This document shows positions 20,871 through 25,453 of a stretch of 25,453 nucleotides of DNA, piece after piece. The notes beneath the pieces were generated by a model. It was not told the DNA's origin. It worked only from the letters and a program-made list of their open reading frames with translations, and did not search any database. The translations under genes were made by a program, and so were the position numbers. Source of the DNA: JAIOTH01 sp964486685 (lineage in GTDB: Bacteria > Patescibacteriota > Patescibacteriia > UBA1558 > S5-K13); NCBI GenBank assembly GCA_964486685.1, contig CAZAOE010000017.1, positions 1 through 25,453 on the forward strand. The letters are read 5' to 3'. Each line of letters opens with the position of its first letter. Within the stretch, counting starts at the first letter, position 1.

Positions 20871-21176
20871 ATGCCAAAAATTAAAATTGACTGTTGTGGC
20901 AATGGCCCCAAAGGAATGGGTATTTTAGACGAACCTATGTCTGTTGAAATCCTGGCCACGCAAGATCCTTCAGGCGATATTGTAGTCAGGCCAGTGAATT
21001 GCCCTTTTAACACCGGAGGACATGGACAAAGATGTAAGGCGTCTCACCAGAACAGAGACAAAGATGATAGTGGAGATATTCATTGTCCTTATTCTTTTGA
21101 TTTTTCTCTGGCAAAGAAAAACGTTGATTGGAGGTGCCCAGAAGAAGTTAAGCCATTAATTCAGGCACTATCTTAA
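20871..21176 (+). CDS. Hypothetical Cys/His-rich small protein
   Basis: I do not recognise this 101-residue soluble protein. It has cysteines at about 8, 9, 44, 55, 72 and 89 and histidines at about 51, 59 and 71. The clusters CPFNTGGHGQRCKASH and DIHCPY suggest metal binding, probably zinc. A strong Shine-Dalgarno site AGGAGG lies 6 bp before the ATG, with its own promoter upstream and a strong terminator downstream. It forms an expression cassette paired with the next gene, which has the same promoter. Confidence 0.7.
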   Translation: MPKIKIDCCGNGPKGMGILDEPMSVEILATQDPSGDIVVRPVNCPFNTGGHGQRCKASHQNRDKDDSGDIHCPYSFDFSLAKKNVDWRCPEEVKPLIQALS

Positions 21177-21185
21177 ATTTATATG

Positions 21186-21220
21186 AAGCTTACCTAAATT
21201 TGTTGGTAAGCTTTTTTTTA
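21186..21220 (+). terminator. Strong intrinsic terminator
   Basis: A perfect 9-bp stem AAGCTTACC/GGTAAGCTT with an AT loop is followed by eight T residues, directly before the next TTGACA promoter. Confidence 0.88.
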
Positions 21221-21221
21221 T

Positions 21222-21249
21222 TTGACAAAAAAGTTTTTTGTGATAAGTT
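21222..21249 (+). promoter_or_regulatory. Promoter cassette of the 21286 gene
   Basis: TTGACA (21222-21227), 16-bp spacer and TAAGTT (21244-21249). Identical to the cassette at 20809 apart from one base. Confidence 0.6.
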
Positions 21250-21285
21250 AAGATAAGGAAAAAATCAAATAAGTTGGAGGACAAA

Positions 21286-21984
21286 ATGTCAGAAATTAAA
21301 CCAAAAGAGTATTGGTTAATTAAAGATGGGTCAATCGTTTTTGTTCTTAAGAAAATTGAAGAAAAAAAGGATAGTCCCTGGTGGTTGGTTGATAAATTAG
21401 ATAGCAAGGGAGATCGGATTCAAGATTTTCCAGTTGTAGAATGTAGTTTTGAGAAAAAACTTTTTTTTCAAGAAGTCAGAGAGCTTGCTAATAAGTTTTT
21501 TGAAAAAAGAGTAGAGGGTTTTTTTAGACCAGCCAATGAGTCAAATTCAAAACCAAAATTTTATTTGATTCAGGGTGTGTTTTTTCAAAAAGGATCAGTA
21601 TTGGTTAATGAAAAAGGTTTTGATGGTGACGAATCCAAAATTTTTAAAGGTCAACTCCCTACTTTTTTCTTTGGATATATATATCCAGATCCAGAGAGCA
21701 GATCTAAATTAATGAAGGGAGAAATCAAGGAATGGACAGCGGGATTTTTAGGAAACACAGTTTATAGAGAATCAATAATTTTGGATGTAATGATTGATTC
21801 TAAATTTCTCAGCTTTAATAAAGAATATAATGACCAAAAAGAGGTCATTGGCTACTCTTTTGAAAAAAAGCAAGGAAATGTTTGGACGGGAAAATATCAA
21901 GTAAAAGATTTTGTTGGGGACACAAAATGTGTCATCATTGAAGTCCCTGAAGATTTTTTCCAGTCATCTATTTTCAAAGAATAA
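21286..21984 (+). CDS. Hypothetical soluble protein, unknown
   Basis: I do not recognise this protein of 232 residues. The start is set at ATG 21286, 5 bp after GGAGG (21276-21280). The frame opens upstream at a TTG that overlaps the Shine-Dalgarno site itself and is unlikely to be used. It is rich in Lys, Glu, Phe and Trp, with no membrane helix or signal peptide. Phrases such as SPWWLVDKLDSKGDR and PTFFFGYIYPDPESRSKL suggest a beta-rich fold. It shares its promoter cassette with the preceding Cys/His-rich gene and has its own terminator, so the two are likely co-regulated. Confidence 0.7.
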   Translation: MSEIKPKEYWLIKDGSIVFVLKKIEEKKDSPWWLVDKLDSKGDRIQDFPVVECSFEKKLFFQEVRELANKFFEKRVEGFFRPANESNSKPKFYLIQGVFFQKGSVLVNEKGFDGDESKIFKGQLPTFFFGYIYPDPESRSKLMKGEIKEWTAGFLGNTVYRESIILDVMIDSKFLSFNKEYNDQKEVIGYSFEKKQGNVWTGKYQVKDFVGDTKCVIIEVPEDFFQSSIFKE

Positions 21985-22004
21985 AAAAGTAATTTTCAAT
22001 AACA

Positions 22005-22032
22005 AAACCTCGTGTATAGGCACGAGGTTTTT
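22005..22032. terminator. Bidirectional intrinsic terminator
   Basis: AAACCTCGTG/CACGAGGTTT stem with a TATAGG loop and T or A runs on each side. It lies between convergent genes ending at 21984 and 22048. Confidence 0.85.
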
Positions 22033-22047
22033 TAAATAATTTTAAAT

Positions 22048-22389
22048 TTAAGCATTATATTTGCAACAATCTTTACTGATTAGGATTACCATATTAGAAT
22101 AAGGGATTTTAGGGTAGCCTGGAAATTGTTTTTTAAACCATTCAGCTAATTTAGTTTTTTCCGGACATACTATTAGAGCATGATGATAAAATGAATTGAT
22201 TGAGACTGCCCAAGCATTGTGGTTTTTAAAAATATCATTGGAAAGATTAAAGTCAAATCCGATACTTATTGCGCCAATATTATGACCTAAATTAATATCT
22301 AAACCAACTATTTCTTCCAGTACTTCATCTGGGATGCCCTTCTTTAAATTTGTGATTTTTGGTTTCTTGATAATTGTTATACTAGACAT
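22048..22389 (-). CDS. Hypothetical soluble protein, unknown
   Basis: I do not recognise this protein. The frame opens at 22401, but GGAGG overlaps the first two codons there. The ATG at 22389, 5 bp after GGAGG, is the better start and gives about 113 residues. The sequence includes ISIGFDFNLSNDIFKNHNAW and SFYHHALIVCPEKTKLAEWF, with two adjacent cysteines near the C-terminus (DCCKYNA). No membrane helix is seen. It belongs to the group of accessory genes with a strong Shine-Dalgarno site and its own promoter. Confidence 0.6.
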   Translation of the reverse strand: MSSITIIKKPKITNLKKGIPDEVLEEIVGLDINLGHNIGAISIGFDFNLSNDIFKNHNAWAVSINSFYHHALIVCPEKTKLAEWFKKQFPGYPKIPYSNMVILISKDCCKYNA

Positions 22390-22418
22390 CATGTCCTCCA
22401 TTATTAATTGTTTTATCT

Positions 22419-22447
22419 ATATTATGTTTTTAAAAAAATATTATCAA
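22419..22447 (-). promoter_or_regulatory. Promoter of the 22389 gene
   Basis: Reading the minus strand, TTGATA (22447-22442), 17-bp spacer and TAATAT (22424-22419). The surrounding words CATTTATTGATAATATTTT recur as CATTTATTGACAATATTTT before the 23102 gene. Confidence 0.6.
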
Positions 22448-22520
22448 TAAATGTTTTTTTATGTTCACGGTATTTTTTTCGTTTCAAGGATTATAGCTGA
22501 AATTCTCTTATTGGCCATAT

Positions 22521-23102
22521 TTATTTTTTAATTTTTAATAATCTATAAATTATAATAAGAAAAGCAATAGCCCCTAAAGGAATTGTGTAATATAAGTAAT
22601 TATTTCCTTTTTTTTCTGGTAATAATTTTTCTGTTTGTAATATTTTTTCTATTTCATTAAAATCAGCTTCTAATTCTTGAGAATTTGAATAGGGGCAGGT
22701 ATCTGAGTCGTAGTATCTAATTTTGGTTTTTAATTTAAAGTCTTTCTTTGGCGCTCCGGGAATTTTAAATATTTGAATGCCATCTGCTTCGGGTCTTCTT
22801 ATTAATTTTGTGAAAGAAATTTTTACTGTATCTCCATGATTATATTCTCCTTTTAAATTTTTGGTTACTACAATATCAGCTACACATTTTGCTACTAATT
22901 CAGGCTTAAAATCTTCTTTATCCGATTTATAAACTCCAGAATCAAAGGAGTTACCACATTCTATGTTCATCACATATCCTTCAATTGCAAATTCAGAACT
23001 ATTTAACAACGTTTCTTCACTACAGGGAGGTGGGACAGCATAAGCTAAGCTTGTATTTAAAATAACCATTCCTAAAATAAATAAGTAAATTGTTTTTTTC
23101 AT
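22521..23102 (-). CDS. Secreted protein with C-terminal membrane anchor, unknown
   Basis: I do not recognise this 193-residue protein with confidence. It starts with a Sec signal peptide (KK, hydrophobic core, AYA at about 20-22) and continues VPPPCSEETLLNSSEFAIEGYVMNIEC. Cysteines are at about 27, 49, 72 and 136. The middle contains VADIVVTKNLKGEYNHGDTVKISF, and the pattern of an early cysteine, a GYV strand and a late DTV strand is reminiscent of netrin/TIMP-like (NTR) domains, but this is weak. A C-terminal hydrophobic helix (about 170-187) followed by LKIKK anchors it, leaving the domain outside the cell. A possible promoter (TTGACA at 23136-23131) lies so close that the mRNA may have almost no leader. 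Confidence 0.7.
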   Translation of the reverse strand: MKKTIYLFILGMVILNTSLAYAVPPPCSEETLLNSSEFAIEGYVMNIECGNSFDSGVYKSDKEDFKPELVAKCVADIVVTKNLKGEYNHGDTVKISFTKLIRRPEADGIQIFKIPGAPKKDFKLKTKIRYYDSDTCPYSNSQELEADFNEIEKILQTEKLLPEKKGNNYLYYTIPLGAIAFLIIIYRLLKIKK

Positions 23103-23108
23103 AATTTG

Positions 23109-23136
23109 TGTTTATTGTTTTTTAAAATATTGTCAA
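23109..23136 (-). promoter_or_regulatory. Possible promoter of the 23102 gene
   Basis: On the minus strand, TTGACA (23136-23131), 16 bp, TAAACA (23114-23109). The -10 is poor. If it is used, transcription starts at or next to the ATG, giving a leaderless mRNA, which fits the lack of a Shine-Dalgarno site. Confidence 0.35.
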
Positions 23137-23146
23137 TAAATGTTTT

Positions 23147-23255
23147 TTAACCACAATGAGTGCAATCTGATCCATAAATCATCTCAGACCACTGTCTTAA
23201 ACCAACCATAATTTCAAGAGGAACAACTCCTTCATTATACCAACGTCTACATTTA
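23147..23255 (-). other. Out-of-frame continuation of the 23774 gene
   Basis: Read as ACC GTG GAT AAT AAA TGT..., this stretch encodes a protein-like segment (CRRWYNEGVVPLEIMVGLRQ, then WSEMIYGSD and CTHCG) ending at TAA 23149-23147. It has no good start codon or Shine-Dalgarno site of its own. One A fewer in the A8 run at about 23265-23272 would fuse it to the upstream protein. Confidence 0.5.
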
Positions 23256-23774
23256 TTATCCACGGTTTTTTTTATCGTGACACATAAATCCGTTTTCTTT
23301 TAGATAGTTAATAAGTTCGTCATTTTGATTTTCGGTAAAAATTGCAACATCAATAAATTTTTTTAGTCCAAAAAGTTCTTTTAATCTTTCTTCACTGCAG
23401 GCAGCGGCGGTAAATAGCCCAGCGATATTATGGAAATCATCAGCTGAAGTTTTATATATGTCCGCAATTGGATAGATAGTATAATTTCCTCCGATGGCGC
23501 TAATTTTTGTAATGGGCTTTTCTTTACACTCTATGCTATTAGGATCAAGTGAGAGTAATTGTTTTTTTTCATTGTTTAGTTCATTATTTTCTGATTCTGA
23601 ATTTTTATTCGGCGACAGTTGTTTTACTTTTTCTTCTTTGGAATTATTTTCAGTATAATTTATTTCATTTTTTTTGTCGGAATACTTAAATTGGAAGTAT
23701 TGCCAAAAATAAATCCCCGCGCCAACAAAAAGAATAATTATAATTATTACTATTTTATTGTTTTTTAATTGCAT
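23256..23774 (-). CDS. Membrane-anchored hypothetical protein, probably truncated by a frameshift
   Basis: I do not recognise this 172-residue protein. An N-terminal helix (about 8-25) anchors it, then comes a long polar Asn/Glu/Lys-rich spacer (about 33-75), then a compact domain (about 78-172). The domain includes CKEKPITKISAIGGNYTIYP and AAACSEERLKELFGLKKF. The frame stops just after an A8 run. Skipping one A opens about 37 more codons with CRRW and CTHCG motifs (23255-23147), which probably are the true C-terminus. It has no Shine-Dalgarno site and lies downstream of a plus-strand rplS promoter region, in opposite orientation. Confidence 0.65.
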   Translation of the reverse strand: MQLKNNKIVIIIIILFVGAGIYFWQYFQFKYSDKKNEINYTENNSKEEKVKQLSPNKNSESENNELNNEKKQLLSLDPNSIECKEKPITKISAIGGNYTIYPIADIYKTSADDFHNIAGLFTAAACSEERLKELFGLKKFIDVAIFTENQNDELINYLKENGFMCHDKKNRG

Positions 23775-23862
23775 GTTTTTATTATTTCAGCTAACTCCTT
23801 ATATATAAAGTTATTTACTTTTTTATTATAGTTTTAATTTTAGCTTTAAACAAGCAAAACTC

Positions 23863-23891
23863 TTGACTTTAGGGTGTTTTTTAGTTAGTAT
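23863..23891 (+). promoter_or_regulatory. Promoter reading toward the GIY-YIG gene and rplS
   Basis: TTGACT (23863-23868), exactly 17 bp, TAGTAT (23886-23891). It lies 24 bp before the left inverted repeat of the GIY-YIG element and is the best candidate promoter for rplS, with the element inside the leader. Confidence 0.6.
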
Positions 23892-23914
23892 TCTAAATAC
23901 TTATAATAAATTCA

Positions 23915-24200
23915 CCCTGTTAAATAATTTTAAATTTTTTTGAAAGATATGTATTATACTTATGTATTACAATCAGAAAAAGATAAAAAGTTTTATACGG
24001 GGTATACTAATAATTTAAAATTAAGATTTAAGCAACATTGTGATGGTAAAGTATCTTCTACAAAAAATAGAAGACCATTAAAATTAATCTACTATGAAGT
24101 ATGTCTAAATCAACAAGATGCAACTCATAGAGAAAAATATTTAAAAACTTATCATGGCAAGATGTTTATTAAGAACAGGCTTAAATCTTATTTAACAGGG
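23915..24200 (+). mobile_element. Candidate GIY-YIG mini-element with inverted ends
   Basis: CCCTGTTAAATAA (23915-23927) and TTATTTAACAGGG (24188-24200) are perfect 13-bp inverted repeats enclosing just one gene. The right repeat encodes the last four residues of the nuclease. The core CCTGTTWAA is shared with elements at 4077-4211 and 8136-8172, which carry no gene. I see no target-site duplication at this copy. Confidence 0.55.
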
Positions 24201-24203
24201 TAA
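23949..24203 (+). CDS. Small GIY-YIG endonuclease-like protein (UPF0213-like)
   Basis: A single GIY-YIG domain of about 84 residues. The two-strand motif reads YTYVL (about 3-7) and FYTGYT (about 15-20). The catalytic arginine is in LKLRFKQH (about 24-31). The metal-binding glutamate is in HREKYLK (about 62-68). All key positions seem intact. The ATG at 23949 is preferred to a TTG three codons earlier. No Shine-Dalgarno site is visible. Proteins of this size occur as stand-alone nucleases of unclear role and are common in CPR genomes. Here the gene fills the space between two inverted repeats and ends inside the right one, lying 13 bp before rplS. Confidence 0.85.
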   Translation: MYYTYVLQSEKDKKFYTGYTNNLKLRFKQHCDGKVSSTKNRRPLKLIYYEVCLNQQDATHREKYLKTYHGKMFIKNRLKSYLTG

Positions 24204-24215
24204 AATTTTAATCTT

Positions 24216-24626
24216 ATGGACAAAGAAACCAAAGAACTTAAGAACGAAAAAACGAAAAAGCAAAAAGTCAAAAAAGTTGTTAAAAAGCAATCTGATAAAA
24301 AAGATTTAAAGGCTAATTTTAAAGATATTCGGCCTGGGCAAATTATTAAGGTTTACCAAAAAATTAAGGAAAAAAACACCAAAGGTGAAGAAAAAGAGAG
24401 AATTCAGATTTTCGAGGGTATTGTTTTGGCCCACAAGCATGGTCAAGAAGCTGGGGCTTCAATTACGGTCAGAAAAGAATCGGGAGGTATTGGAGTTGAA
24501 AAAATATTTCCTTTAAATTCGCCGTTGATAGAAAAAATAGAGTTAGTTGGGAAGGTAAAAGCCAATAAAGCAAAATTGTATTATCTTAAAAATTATAAAA
24601 AAAGATTAAAAAAAGTTGTTTTTTAA
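24216..24626 (+). CDS. rplS: 50S ribosomal protein L19
   Basis: L19 lies at the 30S-50S interface of the ribosome. The protein has 136 residues; the L19 core starts at about residue 33 (DIRPGQIIKVYQKIKE). It continues through RIQIFEGIVLAHKHGQEAGA and SITVRKESGGIGVEKIFPLNSP to KANKAKLYYLKNYKKR. About 30 Lys-rich residues precede the core, an N-terminal extension not present in typical bacterial L19. There is no Shine-Dalgarno site, and the nearest good promoter lies beyond the GIY-YIG element. Confidence 0.97.
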   Translation: MDKETKELKNEKTKKQKVKKVVKKQSDKKDLKANFKDIRPGQIIKVYQKIKEKNTKGEEKERIQIFEGIVLAHKHGQEAGASITVRKESGGIGVEKIFPLNSPLIEKIELVGKVKANKAKLYYLKNYKKRLKKVVF

Positions 24627-24645
24627 TGATTGGCTATCGGTCAGA

Positions 24646-24775
24646 GTGCCTGCCTTTGTCCTTCGTTAAACTCAGGACTTCGGCAAGGTAAGACGGAAGC
24701 CTGCACAATTTACTCCGTCCCGTCCTACGGGACTTCGTTCATATGCAGGGCTAGTTGGTAGACGCCTTAAGACAA
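24646..24775. repeat. GC-rich repeats and tRNA-like fragment after rplS
   Basis: No gene is seen. A CCTGCC-type segment is followed by CCTTCGTTAAACTCAGGA (about 24659), resembling the widely dispersed CCTTCGACAAGCTCAGGA-type repeat and the inverse of 13990-14010. Further on are a hairpin CCCGT/ACGGG (about 24719-24731) and the long-range pair GCCTGCA/TGCAGGGC. At about 24752-24770, AGTTGGTAGACGCCTTAAGA resembles the D-arm and anticodon region of a tRNA-Leu. Confidence 0.5.
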
Positions 24776-24803
24776 ATTTAGAATAAAATTATTTTTTAGT
24801 TTG

Positions 24804-24891
<88 letters not shown>

Positions 24892-24970
24892 TTTTTCGCC
24901 AATGCTACGAATGGCACAGTAATTTAGAATTTGTAATTTGACATTTGTAATTTGTTATTTGCATTCGTGC
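24892..24970. repeat. tRNA spacer: GCTACGAATGGCACAG plus AT-rich tandem words
   Basis: GCTACGAATGGCACAG (24904-24919) recurs with one change at 25295-25310. After both copies come degenerate tandem words of the ATTTGTTATTTG type and then a tRNA. No gene is seen. Confidence 0.6.
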
Positions 24971-25047
24971 GGGTCCTTGGCTCAGTTGGTTAGAGCGCCT
25001 CGTTTACACCGAGGAGGTCATAGGTTCGACTCCTATAGGGCCCACCA
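24971..25047 (+). tRNA. tRNA-Val (anticodon TAC)
   Basis: Acceptor GGGTCCT/AGGGCCC, D arm GCTC/GAGC, anticodon stem CCTCG/CGAGG with loop TTTACAC (anticodon TAC), T arm ATAGGTTCGACTCCTAT, encoded CCA. Confidence 0.97.
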
Positions 25048-25376
25048 CTCGATTCGTCCTCACTTTGTTCGTCCTCGCTCGTGGTTTCGATTCTTCATAA
25101 ATTCAGAATCTCAACCGTTCTTTTTAAAAGACGAGGCGAGTGTCCTGCCATTCGGCTCTGAGGCCTGACGGCCTCGCCGCTCAGGCTCGAGTGAGAGCGA
25201 CGAATGTAATTAGGAGTCGAAGGACAAAATTGCTTTGATAATTGGAGTCGAATGCCTCGAGCGTAGCCGAGAGGCACGCGCTTTTCGAAGCAGAGCTACG
25301 GATGGCACAGCCATTTATTTTGTTATTTGATATTTGTTTGTTATTTATTATTTGTTATTTGAAATTTATTTATATT
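25048..25376. repeat. GC-rich modular repeat block between tRNA-Val and tRNA-Ala
   Basis: It starts CTCGATTCGTCCTCACTTTG, a third copy of the unit found twice after tRNA-Ala (13717 and 13857). It then has TGGTTTCGATTCTTC, GCGAGTGTCC, a hairpin GAGGCCTGACGGCCTC (25159-25174), ACGAATG/GAGTCGAA words, GCTACGGATGGCACAG (25295) and AT-rich TTTGTTATTTG tandem words to the next tRNA. Overlapping short open frames on both strands have no protein-like features. Confidence 0.65.
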
Positions 25377-25453
25377 GGGCCTGTAGCTCAGTTGGCTAGA
25401 GCACCTGCTTTGCAAGCAGGGGGTCAAGAGTTCGAATCTCTTCAGGTCCACCA
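25377..25453 (+). tRNA. tRNA-Ala (anticodon TGC)
   Basis: Acceptor GGGCCTG/CAGGTCC, anticodon stem CCTGC/GCAGG with loop TTTGCAA (anticodon TGC), T arm GAGTTCGAATCTC. The encoded CCA is the last three bases of the window. Closely similar to the tRNA-Ala(GGC) at 13639 outside the anticodon arm. Confidence 0.97.

Noticed and set aside
21274..21285. TTG start for the 21286 gene
   Set aside because: The TTG overlaps the GGAGG ribosome-binding site, which is ideally spaced for the ATG four codons later.
24938..25277. Short frames on both strands around tRNA-Val
   Set aside because: They cross the tRNA and the GC-rich repeat block and have no start signals.
24892..25376. Tandem-repeat or CRISPR-like array in the tRNA cluster
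   Set aside because: The AT words are degenerate and without uniform spacers, and no cas-like gene is near.

Overview
The window looks like part of the chromosome of a Candidatus Patescibacteria (CPR) bacterium. By eye it is very AT-rich. It has many small membrane proteins of unknown function, a DUF2391-like protein, a TrmB-type regulator, a lone GlmU N-terminal domain, a tiny GIY-YIG nuclease, a type IV pilus retraction ATPase, tRNAs with encoded CCA, and many short palindromic intergenic repeats. This assignment is inference from gene content, not from a phylogenetic marker.

Layout. 1-4.3 kb: hppA (membrane pyrophosphatase) and nusA on the minus strand, then a strongly promoted, highly structured minus-strand RNA with 6S-RNA-like architecture and a 135-bp miniature inverted-repeat element. 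4.3-9.0 kb: a three-gene ABC importer of the nitrate/sulfonate/taurine type (minus strand), facing a TrmB-like regulator (plus strand). The region between them carries an IS481-like insertion sequence, a hairpin repeat and six copies of ATACTAAT. 9.0-13.3 kb: a minus-strand run of membrane/HD-domain genes, a plus-strand group of small genes with their own promoters, strong Shine-Dalgarno sites and terminators, and mscL. 13.3-17.3 kb: tRNA-Ala, trxB, two nucleotide-metabolism-like genes, tRNA-Gly, tRNA-Arg, three perfect parS-like palindromes (TGTTCCACGTGGAACA), further interrupted copies, and then an AT-rich block bounded by DnaA-box-like sequences. I read this as the chromosomal origin (oriC) and its ParB-loading zone. 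17.3-25.4 kb: a frameshifted glycosyltransferase, pilT, a GlmU-like nucleotidyltransferase, small accessory genes, a GIY-YIG gene bounded by inverted repeats, rplS, and tRNA-Leu, tRNA-Val and tRNA-Ala with modular GC-rich repeats between them.

Gene orientation fits an origin near 17.1 kb. Housekeeping genes to the left (hppA, nusA, mscL) are on the minus strand and those to the right (pilT, glmU-like, rplS) are on the plus strand, so both sets point away from it.

The most interesting signals are: (1) three loci sharing the same inverted ends (CCTGTTWAAYA), one of which encloses only the GIY-YIG gene, suggesting a tiny nuclease-linked mobile element with non-autonomous relatives; (2) parS copies split by identical 20-bp hairpin insertions next to a likely oriC; (3) a 6S-like RNA; (4) two reading-frame breaks that fall exactly on -1 slippery heptamers, plus a third break at an A8 run. 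Sequencing error is a real alternative for all three breaks.
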